From Cavia porcellus (lineage: Eukaryota > Chordata > Mammalia > Rodentia > Caviidae): DNA of 64,000 nt. This document shows, one piece after another, positions 11,801-24,680 of this stretch (position 1 is the first letter of the stretch; each line of letters begins with the position of its first letter). A program made the translations under genes and the position numbers. The notes below the pieces were generated by a model. It had not been told where the DNA came from. It ran no database searches and saw only the letters and a list, made by a program, of their open reading frames with translations. The DNA lies in contig NW_026947488.1 in the NCBI RefSeq assembly GCF_034190915.1, forward strand, positions 1,994,501 to 2,058,500. Direction: 5' to 3'.

Positions 11801-14230
11801 ATCGCCCAGGCTCAAAGTCCAGCCATGGAGCCTGCAGGAAGGACCAGGAGCCCTCAGGAGGCGCTGGGCAAGACCCAGGCACAGAGCCCAGACAGGCCCA
11901 GGTGCGACCCAGAGGAGAGGGGCGTGAGGCTCCTGAGAGGTCGGGGTCATGAAGGTTAAAGGAGCCACATGGGGGAGACTTCACCATGCAACTGTCAGAA
12001 GCTGGCACTGGAAGCCTCGGCTGGTGAAGGGAAGCGGCCCCGGCAGGAGTCTGCGGCGTCCCTCGGCGCTCCTGGACAGGAACCCGGCAGTGTCCTTAAA
12101 CAGCACACCCGCCCCTGTCCCACAAGGCCTCCCTGGGCGACTGGTGGGCTCCGAGCTCTCGCCAGCCATGCACTTGCCGCCCTTGGTCTCCCCGGCCTGC
12201 TGGACACCCATCTCAGGGACTGACAGCTGCCACTGTACCAGCCCCACAGCAAACTCCCAGACAGCTGTGAGGGAGGATGCAGGGGAAGGCGGGTGGCCAG
12301 GGCTGCGGGGCTGCTGGGGAGGGCAGGTGGAGGTCACAGGAGGCACGCCTGGTCCCCTCCAGACCCCAGTGGTTCTCAGTGGTTGCTGTGAGATTGTGTG
12401 ACTCAGTATCCAGAGAGAAAGTCCCAAGGCACATGGCTCACAGGGCCCTGCTCGGAGGGCAGGAAAGGCCGGCTGCTTCCCACCTGAGCACGAGGTGCTG
12501 TCCGGATGAAATACCCAGTCCCCAGTACTCTCAGCCTCTGGGCGTCCTGCCCCGTCCCCCGCTGTCCGAGGCCCAGTTCCAGTTGCTGTTCAGGGCTGCC
12601 ACTCTCCGTGCTCCTCGTCTCACTCAGCACATACCTGCTCCTCCTTCAGAGCCCATGGACACCCGGCTGAGCTGGCCTGGCCGCCAGCCGTGAGACAGGC
12701 CACAACAGGGCCTCCTGGCAGGGGCAGGACAGAGGGGACCATCCCCGCTGGGCTCCAATAATTACCCAGAGCCAGACTAGGGCAAAGACATTCACCTACA
12801 GCTCCCCGCCAGGCCAGTGCATGATCTCCCACTTCTTAGTGAGGTCAGCAGGTCCATGGGGTGCCCTCATATGCCCTTGGACAAGCAAAGGCAGGAAGAG
12901 AGGAGCTCACGGCACTAGACGCCCAGGGTCTGTGCACAGGGACACAGTGGGAGGCCGACTCCCACTACCACAGCAGCGGTTGGGGCCCAGGACCAGCGGT
13001 GGGGTCACTTCCTGCAGGAACATGCTGGGCTGCACAGCCAGCTCTCAGATGCGGCCAGGCCAGAGATGACCCCAGCATGTCCGGGCACGGCCCCAGCTGG
13101 TGCTGAGGGCAGAGCACAGGGCTGGAAGTCAGCGCCTAAAGGCAGCTACGCCTCACTTGTGCAACCTCAGACTCAGTTTACCCACCCATAACAGCACAGG
13201 GCTGTCTCAACCTGTCTTTCAGCAGATCCAGCTTCGGATACAAATGTGGGGCTCAGGGCCGCCGGGAACGAGGCTCCAGGTCCGCAGGGTGTCGTGTTAT
13301 AAGCAGGAGCCACCGCAGGACTGCACTCCTGCAGGCCCTCAGCTGGGTAAGGAGGGGCATTTGTCCAACATCACCCCCTCCCACCCATTCCTAACTGCCC
13401 ACAGGGCTGCGCCGTCCAGCAGTGCCCGTAACTCCAGCCAAGGCTGGAGGATTACGTGGCCTGATAAGCCCCGGAGGAGGCCTCCAGGCCTTGAAAAAGC
13501 CAACAGAGGAAAATGCCCCAGCAGGGCTAGGCAAACACCACCCCGCCCCTCAGCCCAGCACTGCCCTCCACCCCTGCCTCCACCCCACACTGCCCTCCAG
13601 GGCCCCCCTTGAGGACTGGCCCTCCAGGCAGCGGCTCCCTGAAAACGCTGAGCAGATACTGCCCACCATCGGCTGCGTGGCCCAGCTCTGGGAGGAGAAA
13701 GGGTCATGGGAGACCAGCTGCCGCCCACTCAGTGGACTAAGTCAGGAGGCCTTTCCACCTCCACCCTGCCCTGCACCCGCCCCGGGCCCTGCCTTGCCTG
13801 GAAAGCTACAGGGCCAGGAAGGACCCCACGCCTTTGCCCTCCAGCTCCAGAACCAAACTCCTTGGCAGGAAGTCCTGGGCTGCTCTTCACCCACAAGCTG
13901 ATGGAGAGCTTCTTATCAGACCCCACAGAGAGCAAGAAGACAGCCCAGCCCTCCACCAGGAGTGCATGCTGGGCAGGGACAGACACAAAGGCCAGGAATG
14001 TGCGTTTCTGGAGCAGGAGCCCATGAAAAGCCTCTCAGGGGAGACCCCGAGTTGGACACCTTTGCAAAGTGCCACGTAGACAAGTTCTCTCCCTGCCCCA
14101 GCCCAACACTCTTTAAGAGCTGGGCCTGCAGGACCTCCCTCCCAGGCTCATCCTGAGCCTTTAAACTACAGGGCCCTGGTCAAGCAGCCCTTCCCATCCA
14201 AACTTTTAGGGGCCAAAGAGGGGGACTCTA
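8830..14230. other. Intergenic, no gene recognised
   Basis: No SINEs of good quality are seen in this 5.4 kb. At 8951-9000 an AT-rich patch holds an 8-bp inverted repeat (TAATCACA 8960-8967, TGTGATTA 8979-8986). The rest is GC-rich with overlapping chance frames. Confidence 0.55.
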
Positions 14231-14402
14231 GGCTGGGTATAATGGCACATACCTATGATCCCAGCATTCAGGAGGTCAGGAGACAGGAGGACCACTGTGA
14301 GTCCAAGGCCCGCCTGGGCCACAAAGTAAGTCCAAGGCCAGTTTGAAATACATATGAGACTGTCTCAAGGCAAAAAAACATCTGAATAATAAAAATAAAA
14401 AA
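14231..14402 (+). mobile_element. B1-like SINE
   Basis: It has the 7SL-like left end, GATCCCAGCATTCAGGAGG, GTGAGTCCAAGGCC repeated as a related AAGTCCAAGGCC segment, ACTGTCTCAAGG and an A-rich tail. Confidence 0.85.
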
Positions 14403-15026
14403 GGAGACACTGGGTCTGTCCCCATAAAGATGGAGAACACACAGACCCTTCCATGCAGACGGCTAAGCGGCCTCTGAATCTTCTGGGTGTGGCACTGCCT
14501 TCCGTGTCACAGCTATGGAGAACCCCACTGCCTCCAAGGGGGGTTATGCTTAGCAGTTGTTGACAAGAAAAGGTCCAGAGGCCCAAAGTCACACAGCTGG
14601 AGCCACCCTGTCCTGTGTTCCTGTAGCAGCCTGGCAAGGTCACCCACTTACAAGCACAGCTTTCACCTCTACAGAGCAGCAGGGCACACTGAGCACCTGA
14701 GTCCAACCAGTAATAAGCCTGTAGGTAGCGTCAGCCCTGGGATGGACAAACCGTGACCAAGGAGGGACGGGGTCCCACTGATGGCCACGGCAGGTCAGTG
14801 GTGAGCCCCAGCCTCCTGAGTTCAGGCTCCTGGTGAAATATCACTGAGAGCCAAAACACCCAACACCCACAAGCTAAGGAGCAAGGATTGACTGTCGCTC
14901 AGAGGGTAGAGGTTTCAGCCCGCAGACAGCAGGGCGGCACGGCAGGGATCGCAGAGGAGAAACAGTCCATGGCATGGCGGGCAGGAAGCAGAGAGCCCTC
15001 AGGAGAAGAGGGACAGATGGGTAGAT

Positions 15027-15052
15027 GATAGACAGACAGACAGACAGATGGA
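15027..15052. repeat. (GACA)n simple repeat
   Basis: A short tandem tetranucleotide GACA/GATA tract. Confidence 0.8.
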
Positions 15053-15419
15053 GGATAGAGACAGAGATACCTGTGTCGCCAGGCTGTGCCCAGAGTGGCC
15101 CAGCTCTTCCTACCAGACTTCACCTCCCAACATCACACCCGTTATAAGCCCACCCGTGAACCACTCCAGCGTCACACACCCACGATCCAGTCACCTCCCA
15201 AAGCCCCCCTAAGAGCACATGAGGCTTGGGGGGACATTTAGCTATGAGCCATAATGCACTGATGGACCACAGAGAGGCCTGGCAAAGAACAGGTGGGCAG
15301 TAGGGAGGGTTTCTGGACAATAAGGGACAGTAGGGGTTTACAGAGTGGCAGGATGGCCTGGGCCTTTCCAAAGGATGAGTTCTCAGCTGGTCCCTGTGCA
15401 CACAGCTGCCTGTGAATTT

Positions 15420-15502
15420 CTCTTTTTTGGTACCAGGGATCAAACTCATGAACTTGTGCTTGCCAGGCAGACACTTGTGCCACTGAGCTAAGCCCCCGGC
15501 CC
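15420..15502 (-). mobile_element. ID-type SINE, reverse orientation
   Basis: Reverse copy of an ID element: GGTACCAGGGATCAAACTC marks the B-box end and GCCACTGAGCTAAGCCCC the A-box end, with a T-rich remnant of the tail at the left. Confidence 0.85.
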
Positions 15503-18480
15503 TATGAATTCTGTTCAGAGGAAAGAAAGCTGGGTTTTTACAAGCCTGTCCAGTTATTACAACACATGGGCGACCTGGTGGCTGTGTGTTTCTAGTCTCT
15601 GCACTCCCTGACAAGCAGAAAAGTCCCCAGCTGGGACAAATGCTCTGCCCAGAGGTGTCAGGGACCCCCAGGGATGCCATGCAGCCATCAGAACTGCCCG
15701 TCTGCAGACAGCCCTTTCCTGTGGAGCTCCTGTGCTTCCCAGCACCGCAGCCCGGAGTTGTGAGATGCATGCGGTCTGTGCCTTGGCTGCTCCTGCCTGG
15801 CACATCCCTGGCCCTGCCCACAGCATCTCATCACAAAGCTGGACCAGATCTAAAGATGAAGATGTCAATCCTCCTGGGCCATGCTCAGCTCCAGCTTTGA
15901 CTGGGAGACGGTGGCACCCAGGAGTGGTCCTGGCTGTGTGCCAGGATCCCCCAACTCTTGGGGAGCTGATGGGGCCATCAGCCAGAGGAGAGGCCAGGCC
16001 AACAGAGACACCCCCGCCCCAGCCCCGGAGGGAAGCAGGGAGGGAGCTGCCGGGCAGGGAGGAGCAGAGACTTAGCCGGCTGGCGCCTCCCTGTCAGCAA
16101 GCTGGGCGGGTTCTTCAGGCCACAAGATGCCAAGAGCCCCTTATCTCCCCTCTGAAGGAGGCTGAGCCAGGCCAGGGGTCTCCAAGGGGCTGAGGCTGGC
16201 CTGCGTCTGCAGGAGGAGACGGGAGGTGCTGGTTTCCCTCACTCGGTCTATCTGCAGAAATGTTCCAGCTGCGGTGGCCGCGACTGCTTGGGAAATTCCT
16301 CGCACATGAGGAATGGGCTCGGCGGCCTCCAATCTCAGGCAGCGCTCGGAGGCAGGCGCAGGCTGGGACGGGCTACAGTCACGGCTGGAGCAAGGCAGCT
16401 GGGGAGGGGGGCTATCCACAAAACTGCCAGCCCTGGAGCTGCTGTGGGGCCAAGAGGAGGACAGCCCCAGCCAGTCCAGGTGCCGCCCAGCGAGCCTCGG
16501 ACAGCACTGGACCATGGACTGGGCCTTCTCAGGTGCACGAATGGAGCGTGCTGCCTGAGAGGCTTCCCGCTGGCCAGGACAGCGGCAGCAGCAAGACCGT
16601 CTTCCCGCGTGGCTGTCCAGGCCAGGGCACTTAGCGCAGCAGTGGCAGCGTGTCCCAGCTGCTCCTTAACCCCGGTCCAGGTGAGCGTTGCCCCATTTCC
16701 TCCCAACAAGACCGCTTCAGTCAGGAAGTGAGCTCCAGACCTATCCTGAGAAAGGCAGCAGGGGCCACAGGACCAGAGCAGGGCCAGCTCCAGCCCAAGG
16801 CTTGTCCCCCACGCCCCGGAAGGCCCCAGGTCCAGAGCAGCGCAGAGGCTATCCAGGCTTCTGCTGTCAGACGAAGCAGGCCCAGGATGCTGGCCCCAGA
16901 ACACCCCCCCCCCTTTTTGCATGAACACAGGCCATGATGTGGAGCCCACAGGTGGCTCACCTGGGTCATAGACGCTGCAGGGCAGGACTGGGCCTTGCTC
17001 CCAGGAAGATCCAGGACCCACATGTTTCACAGCACCCCAACATCATGACCAAAGTCATGCTCAAAGCTGCTCTACGGTGATGTGGCCCTGACCTGGCCCT
17101 GGCTGCTCTCCTCAGCCTGGGAAGTACCCCTGCAACACAAGGCCTACCTGACTCCCTGCCCTCCTGGCCCAGACCCAGCCTCGGGGTGCGAGCTCAGGGC
17201 CAGTGAGCCCCCTAGCCCTACTCCCTGGAGAAGACTGACCTTTGCTTTCTCCCCTCAGCAGGGTCCCCAGAACATCAAAAGCTCTTTGGAAGCCGAAAGA
17301 GTCTGAGCAGGTACTGAGTCAGGGTTTAATCAGACACAGGAGGCCCTGGTAGTCCAGCCGGAGGTCAGTGTCCGCAGAGTGGGGAAACGCTCACCTAGAA
17401 GTGTTGGGGTATCTGGGCCACTCACCTACCGCTCTGGACCTGGTCAAGCTTGAATGGCCACCCAAGCTGGAGTCTGGGAACAGCCCCTAGCCAGCTGCTT
17501 CCAGCCAGGGACCACATGCCAGCTGTTCCTTGGAACCCTTAGTTCCATTCCCCGAGAGGAACGAAGGGACAGTCACCTTTGCTGCTTCTGTGTGGCATGA
17601 TGTGTACATGAGTGTGCCCATGTGTATTTGTACACCTAAGTCTTGAGGTGCGTCTGATGTGTGTGTATGTGAGTCGGTGTGTGTGCATGTATACATGCAT
17701 GTGCGCTCACCAGTGAGTACACATGCAGGTGTACGCACAAGCTCAGCCCTTGCATCCTCGTTCCCGAGCCCCAGGAGTGTGGGGGGACCTGCCCAGATCT
17801 TCAGAGCTACCCTGTGCTTCCACAATGCTGGGGATTGGGGGAAGCCCAGGAAGGGCTTCGTGCACCTCAAATTGCTGTCTAAGGCAGATGGGTTTCCGTC
17901 TTGGACAGGTGGGCAGGCCCAGTCTCTGTTGCAAATCCTGCACAGTTAGACGAAGCCTGACTCCGAGGCTCACGTGTGCATTTCACGGAGCATTTACAGC
18001 ACCCCGATCAGATTCCACAGACGCTCGTTTCTTTGCATGTGTATTCCCAATTATGCACGTGCTGGTTACTCTCTGGAAAACTTGGAAAGTGCAGTTAAAA
18101 GGCAATGAAGGCGCTGCGCTGTCCCCTCACTTGGCCCCTCAGCCATCCTTGTGCTGTCTGAGCCCTTGCAGCTTCCCTGGATTCTCATCTGAGACCCTGC
18201 CCCACGGCTGGCTGGAGTGGGGCTGAGGGCTTTCAGCACGCCCCAGGTCCACGTCTTGCACGGACACAGTGTGAGTGTGATACACGCCCGTTCTTGTCCT
18301 GGAAAGCTGCCCACGCACAGAGGCAGGCCTGCCACCCCTGCTCCTCCCTGCCCACGCCCCGGAGTCCCCAGCAGACCCGCCCACCCCTGGGCTGCTTGAC
18401 GGAGTGACTGAGCCTCTCACTGAGCATGTGGAGGAAGAGGACCAGGAGGTCAGGAGGCTGCAGGCTCCCTGAGGCTCTTC
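15503..18480. other. Intergenic, no gene recognised
   Basis: Mostly unique sequence. It includes a 7-bp inverted repeat at 16295-16314 (ATTCCTC / GAGGAAT) in a CpG-bearing patch, and a TG-rich low-complexity tract at about 17640-17710. An ancient repeat fragment is possible at 17990-18110. Confidence 0.5.
17590..17710. repeat. TG-rich low-complexity tract
   Basis: An imperfect alternation of TGTG, TATG and CATG units typical of a decayed (TG)n microsatellite. Confidence 0.65.
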
Positions 18481-18489
18481 TACAGGTGG

Positions 18490-18950
18490 GGCAGGGTCAG
18501 AGAGGAGAAATAAAGAGAAAAGCAGCCGGACAGAGAGCGGGAGAGGAGCGAGCAGGCAGATGGAAGAAGAAAAAACCTGAAACTTTTAAAAGCAACTAAA
18601 ATGGCAAGAAAAACTGGGCGTTGGAAGAGAGAATATAAAGTAAAAATAACTCTTATTCCAAGGAAGTGGAGAGAAGTCCATGACCACTGGTGGCCTGGCT
18701 TTCCCTGGCCGGAATGTGGGGCTTGGGTCTATATATAACCTCTGACCCTGACCGGGGGTGGCGCTTAGGGTGGGCATTGATGAGGCTTGAGGAGCTGATT
18801 GGAGTTTGCTTCCTGTGCAAACAGGAAGGGGAGCTGCAGTTAAGGCTGAGGAAGAAGCAGGAAGTGGTAGGCGTTCCCGCTTTGGCCTTCCGCCATGTTA
18901 GACCACCGCCATAATTATACAGTAATTTATTCCAGGACAAGAACCTTTCA
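18490..18950. other. Purine-rich block with a TATA box; candidate LTR or enhancer
   Basis: A 460-bp block differs in composition from its flanks. It has AG-rich runs, several ETS-type AGGAAGTG sites, a RUNX-type GACCACTGG, a TATA-like TATATATAA near 18733 and a YY1-like CCGCCATGTT. A B1-like SINE abuts it at 18951. The arrangement resembles a solo LTR, but no terminal TG...CA ends were established. Confidence 0.3.
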
Positions 18951-19086
18951 GGCGTGATGTCACACACCTGTCATCCCGGTACTCAGGAGGCTGAGGCAGA
19001 AAGATCACCAAGAGTTTGAGGGCAGCCTGGGCTACCTAGTGAAACCGTGTCCTAAATGAGTTATTTAACTGATTAATTAATTAATG
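18951..19086 (+). mobile_element. B1-like SINE with an ATTA-rich tail
   Basis: GGCGTGATGTCACACACCTG, GTACTCAGGAGGCTGAGGC and GAGGGCAGCCTGGGCTAC identify a B1-like unit. The tail ends in tandem TTAA/ATTA repeats. Confidence 0.88.
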
Positions 19087-22000
19087 AGGAGAGAAGGAGG
19101 GTGCTACACACATCAGGCATTAGCAAAGCCCTCCCCACACTTGGGTTGCCCCAGTCTGTGCTTGAGGAACCAGGCCCATCCCACGCAAAGTCCGCCCAGG
19201 GACCCTGGGCTGAGTGGCTGAGGTGGTCTAGATCCTTCCCCCCTCACACTCCTGACCCCAAGCAGCTTGGCCCGGCTCTCAAACATACTGGCCAGAGCCT
19301 AAAGCTTCTCCGCCTGACTGCCAGCCCTGCCCAGCCCTGCTCAGCCCAGTCCAGATCCCACCAACCCAGCCCAGGCCAGGGCAGCTCAGAGTAAGCACAG
19401 GGCAGCACAGCGCAGGGGTCCAGCCCCAGCCCAGCATCCAGACTGGAAGTGGGAATGAAGTTGCTGCCCAGGTTCTTGGGGCCAGGGGGCCCATCTGCAT
19501 GCCCAGGGGAGCCCGTCATGTGGGAACTCCAGGGGATGTATGGGGCTGTGACAAGCACATACTCTGCTTCTGGGGCAGGTAGGCCCCCTGGCCCGCTGGC
19601 TGGACACACAGCCCTACAGCGGCCTTTCCGAGGCGGAGAAGGGGTGTCCTGGAAATTGTGCCCGATAAACAGTGGTAGGTCAACGGCAGGCTCCTCCTCA
19701 CTGAGGAGCCCGAGGTGGGAAGATCTGAACACTGCGATGCTCATCCTGGAGCACAAACCAGTCAGCGTGCTGGAGGCCTAGGCACCTGGCCTCTGCTGGT
19801 CCTGTCCTTAGAGTCTTGGAGTTGTCAGAAGCAGGGTGTGTGCAGAGCACCACCTCCCCAGGCCCTCCCCACACCCTCACTCGGACCCCCGCACACCCCG
19901 GCTCCAGAGGCGGCTTCTGAGGTACACAGTGATGCTAAGAGTATATCCATGGGTCTCACTGGCCCCTCCTGTCCTGGGTCCTGAGCCTCAGTTTGGCCAG
20001 CTGGAGGTTCAGGGACTTCGTGGACTGTGCCATCGAATGGGAACTGGTTGCTCATGGAAAGCACTCTATCCAGAGCCCCCATCAGGGGCTTCCCTGGGGC
20101 AGATTCAGCCCCTGCGCCCAAAGACACACTGCGCAGACTCCAAATACCCCAAGACCTCTGTGAGCACTCCTTTATTTGGGGACACCCGGAGGCCCAATGC
20201 AACGCCTCCCTCTTAGGTGGCCTTGGTAAGGCCACTTGGTCCACACCCTGACCTGAGGGGGTTTGCACAGGATTTTTAGTTTGGCTGCTGGGAGGCTCCA
20301 CCCAGGGGCCTCAGTGTGCAAAGCCAAGGGGTGTGGGCAACCGCACTGCCTCGGAAAACCCCATCTGCAGCCCTTGCGCAGCTGCGAGAGGGACACCCCA
20401 AAGCAAAGGTGACTGCCAGCCTCCTGGTTACCTCTGCATGTCCCTTCTGAGGCCATCTCACACCTGGTTCCCAGCAGGATCCATCAGGAGTCCACTGGAT
20501 GAGGTCATACCCAGGCCTACCCAGCCGTGGGCTGCACGGGGACAGGACAGGTCTTCTGCCTGTGCCCCAGCTCCTCCAGCCTCAGTGGCTGCAGTAACAG
20601 CTGCTGGGGTGAGGAGACCAAGCAAGGGCTGCCCTGGTGCTGGGCAGTCTTTTTTTTTTTTTTTTTAACAAACAGATTTCTGGAGACTGTGACCTCCCAG
20701 GCTCTCTGTGCACCCATACTGCATAGCTCCAGCCACGAGTCCCAAAGGCTCCCACAACCCATCCAGCAGCCACATGGAGGAAACTGTGGGTCCTGCCTAA
20801 ACCCAGTGTGCAGGCCTTTCCCAGGGCCACGTGGAGGGGGGCAGGAAGCAGCGGCCCAACTCTGAGTGGTCGGAGCAGAGGAGGGACCAAGGAGGCGGCC
20901 ACTGGCTATCTGTGGGGGGAATACTCTCCCCACTGGGGACCCATGGGCACCACTTCCAGCCAGGTCCAGGATCCCACAGGGTGACACCTGCTTTTCATTT
21001 TTAATCTTCTCTGGCGAAGTCAGGACCTACAGCCACAGAGGACCCAGGAACCCATTTGATGCTAGGGAAGCCCAGTGGGGCAGAGATGGGGCACAGCTGG
21101 CGTCAGGCTGGTTTACAGCCCTTGCCCCCACCCGGTCATCAGCATAAGCATGAGGTCATCCTAAGTGAAATAACTGCCAGCTGATGGCTGTGAGCCCCAC
21201 AGCCCTGTCTGGCCTTCCTCGGGCTCCTGTACCACCTCCAGCCAGTGAGGGGCCAGCCCTGGCCACCCCATCTCCTGCCCGACACTGTCCACCTCCCTAC
21301 CCTCCCTGGAAGGCTCCGCTTGCAGCCAGCCTGTCCTGCAGTCCTGCCACTGGCCCGGCCGTGCGAAGGCAGCAGTCACGTTGCTCCCAGCCCCCAACTA
21401 TAGACAGGGAGACAAACCCACTTGAGTGCCAGGACATCCTCCCCAACCCAAAGTCCTCCCGACATAGGCCGGCCAAGAGGTCGCCTGGTGGTCTGGCTGC
21501 GATCGCCCGCCACGCTGGAGGCTGAGCAGCGTCACGGAGGGGCTTTGAAAGCAGATTCAGTTACACACGTGACACAGTGGCCCACAAACTCTGTTTTCAT
21601 TTCCCGCTCCCCTTTTCTCAGAGCCAACTCCGGCCCAGCCGGGTCATCCACAGTGCAGCTTGTTTACAAGGCCATTTCCCTGCTCACAGGAGCCCGCTGC
21701 CCGTCACCTCACCCTGGTGCCGGCTCTGGCAGAGGCCCGGCCTCAGCTCCTGCCAAGCCTAATGGCTACAGGACCTGGAAGGAAACATCGGGCTGAGGAG
21801 CAGAAAAGGGGCTGAGAGGTGCCACCCTGGACTCTGCTGGACCGTGGCTATTGACTCCTGGCCTCCGTTTGCTCATCCATGAAATGGGTGTCAGCACCAC
21901 CCACCTCACACACAAAGCAATAAGCCTTCAAGTTACAGCACAACACATCCCTATGCCTCTGTAGGCAGGTGAGGCTACCCAGGAAGTGCCCAGGTGAGGG

Positions 22001-23446
22001 CTGTGATGGTGCAGAATGGGCTCAGGGCAGCCCAGGCAGACAACGGACATTACAGGCCCACCATTGCCCTGGACCCACTACCTGCCCCTACTCTGGCAGT
22101 CAGACAGTGCAGGCTGTCGAGCTGGAGTGGACCTCCAGGAGGGACACATGTGCATCTCCAGTGCATCTTTTACCCGTGCACACCCAGCCCTCCCAGCAGG
22201 ACCACGCCCCGAGCACCTGCCTCCTGGGCTCCCTCAGCACCCACGGACTCTGCAGTTCTCGGATGCAGGGTCAGTGGAGAAGCCGGGCACCCTGCTCCAT
22301 GGACCCTGTGGGTGGCACAGCCCTGAGGACACTCTGAGGCTCAGTGGGGTCAGCAGGTGAACCAGGTGACAACACCCACAAGGAGGACTCAGGGCAGTGG
22401 TGGAGGAAGGGCAAAAACTGGCTTTTCACACCCTAGGGGCCAGTGGCCCTGGACTGGACGTGCCTGAAGGACCTTTGGAGGGCAAGCCACCCACTGCAGA
22501 GGATTCCCTGGGTCCTCTCGGTTGGTCAGGTCTCACCGCAGGCAGCAGAGCAGGGCCAGTCTCCCCTCCTCGTATGGGCGAAGGAGGCAGGGGTAACCTG
22601 GCAGCCCAGTCCTGGGGGCTGCTCCTGCACACAGTGCTCCCCTCCTAGGCTGCTCAGAGGGCAACCTCTGCCTGAGCTGGGAGTCCTGGACTGCCACCGT
22701 TCACCCAGCAGGCACAGAACACCTGCATACGCTGGCAGCAGGGACCAGATCTGGAAGCCATTCCCAAATGCCCTGCCCCAGTGGGGGGGGGGCACAGGAA
22801 GAGGCCAGGCCTCCCCAGGGAGCTGGAGACCCTGCCCTTCCCTCCCCTCCTCCAACAATGGAACTGTTTTCTTTTGGCATAATTGTGTCTGAGGGAAAGG
22901 TTCCCAGGCTCTGGACAAGTGACAGCCAGAAACAAAACCCAGAGCTGATAGGTGACAGGTGGGCAGGACCAGCCCCCGCCTCACACCCCCCTCACCCCTC
23001 AGTCACAGCGCCCAAGCCCCTTGGTCCAGGAGTCACAGCCCTGGACTCTGGCTAGCCACCAGGTGAATGGCCAGGCCAACCTCCTTAGCATTCTGGGGGC
23101 CCAGAGATGTGTGTTCCCCTCCAGCCCCAGCTGGATCCTGGTCCTGCTGGGCGGGGGTGGGGGGCTGAGCCCCTTCTGTGTCTCCCCATCAGCCTAGTGC
23201 CCCCTCTCAGGGCCCCCATGGTCCTGCTCCTCTACCTGGTTATCCCCACAGCCCCTCTCCCGTGCCCACCGAGTGCCCAGTGTGTCCCCTCTACAGACCA
23301 GAGTCCTCTGGGACCTGGTCCCATTTACTCTTTCAGAAGCCACTGCAAGAAGCAGACCCTACCGTCCCCCACCTCTACAGATGAGCAGAGACAGGAGGAA
23401 ACTGACCCCCTCCCACATTTTTTTTTTTTAATTTTTAAAATTTCAA
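19087..23446. other. Intergenic, no gene recognised
   Basis: Unique-looking GC-rich sequence with a T homopolymer at about 20650-20666. No exon chain or known protein motif was found on either strand. Confidence 0.55.
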
Positions 23447-23530
23447 GGGCTGGGGATTTAACTCAGCGGTATAAGTGCCTGCCTGGCAAGTATGAATCAT
23501 GAGTTCAATCCCCGGCATCAAAAAAAAAAA
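23447..23530 (+). mobile_element. ID-type SINE
   Basis: GGGCTGGGGATTTAACTCAG (A box), GAGTTCAATCCCCGGC (B box) and an A tail of 10 or more bases, directly abutting the T-rich tail of an inverted B1-like element. Confidence 0.88.
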
Positions 23531-23675
23531 TTTTTTTTGAGATAAGGTCTCATTATGCAGTCCAGGCTGGCCTTGAGCTCACTTGTAGCCCAGGCTGGTC
23601 TCAAACTGGCAACAATTCTCCTGCCTCAGTCTCCCGAGGGCTGGGATCACAGGCCTGCACAACCATGTCCGGCTT
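23531..23675 (-). mobile_element. B1-like SINE, reverse orientation
   Basis: It has TTTGAGATAAGGTCTC, CCAGGCTGGTCTCAAACTG, CTCCTGCCTCAGTCTCCC and GGGATCACAGGC. It is tail-to-tail with the preceding ID element. Confidence 0.88.
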
Positions 23676-24129
23676 CTCACACAGTCTTGAGGTGGTGAGG
23701 AGGACCTGACTGATTTCAGGTCATGCACTGCTCCTATCCTGAGTTCAGCGTGTGCTGGAAGGCAGGACAGCAGCAAAGGGCCATGGTCCGGACGTGGACA
23801 AGTCTGGCAAGTGGAGAAGAGGGAAGAGAGGTCCTCAGGTTAGGGGCAGCGCCGGCGAAGGCCTCTGGAGGGGCCAGGGCTTCACGGACCCCAGAGGGAG
23901 CACAGGTCTGGGGGCCGGAGGCTTGGTGTGCAGAATTATGGGCCAAGAACAGGGTCTCATCACTGGCAGAGAGAATGTGGGCTGGGCTTTGGGGTTTGGG
24001 CTGGACCTTTTTTTTTTTTTTTCAGTTGAAGCAGAATGTACCTGTGAAGGGGTCAGGTACTTTCCCAGACAACCAGTGTCACCTGGTGGCCCTGTACCCC
24101 ACCGTGAGAGATAATCTGGCAGGCAGGGC

Positions 24130-24240
24130 ACAAGTTTAAGCTCACTCTGGGTAAATTAGCAACCTACTGAGACCCTGGCTCAAAATTTGAAATGGGGAGG
24201 AGGGAGGTGGCTCACTGTGAAGCTTCTGGGGTTCAATCCC
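24130..24240 (+). mobile_element. Truncated B1/ID composite SINE
   Basis: The right part of a B1-like unit (ACTGAGACCCTGGCTCAAAA) is followed by a decayed ID-like unit ending GGGGTTCAATCCCA. Confidence 0.6.
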
Positions 24241-24289
24241 ATTTGTTTGTTTTTATGGGTACTTATTGACTTATTTATTTTAGTGTTTG

Positions 24290-24442
24290 GGGGTTTTGTT
24301 TTGTTTTGTTTGAGAAGGGATCTTGCCACGTAATTGAGGGCAACTTATTATGCAATGCAGGCTGGTCTCAAGCCCACAGTGATCCTCCAACCTCAGCCTA
24401 CAAACACTGGGATTCCAGGCTGTGCCACCAGCGCCACACCTG
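24290..24442 (-). mobile_element. B1-like SINE, reverse orientation
   Basis: A (GTTTT)n tail is followed by CAGGCTGGTCTCAAGCC, GATCCTCCAACCTCAGCC and GCCACACCTGG. It ends about 200 bp before the CpG island. Confidence 0.8.
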
Positions 24443-24669
24443 GATTAATCCCCAGTTTAAAAAACAGAACGGTGAATCCCTTTCCCGGGGACAAGGGGTT
24501 CCACGCTGTACACGGCCCCCTCTTCGTTTGTCTTCTCTGGCTGGTTTAAGTGGTCGTGTGCTCTGGGAAGCTTGCCCACTGCCCTGGGCTTTGTTTGTAA
24601 ACAGGAATAAGGACATCAACCACTTACAATGATGCGAGGCTTAAACGGGGCTCTCGCCGGACAGTCACA

Positions 24670-24680
24670 GCGCCTGCGCA
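24670..24680. promoter_or_regulatory. NRF1-type motif at the upstream edge of the CpG island
   Basis: GCGCCTGCGCA is a perfect match to the palindromic NRF1 consensus (YGCGCAYGCGCR type) read on either strand. Such motifs usually lie within about 100 bp of CpG-island transcription starts. This one is 2.26 kb upstream of the GATA5 ATG, so it may mark an alternative or divergent start. Confidence 0.45.

Noticed and set aside
24075..24095. CTCF-like motif (GGGCCACCAGGTGACA on the minus strand)
   Set aside because: It breaks the GGC part of the core, so it is too weak to list beside the two perfect cores.
1..24640. miR-1-1 and miR-133a-2, expected upstream of GATA5 from human gene order
   Set aside because: I looked for the mature sequences on both strands by eye and did not find them. 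They probably lie beyond the window.
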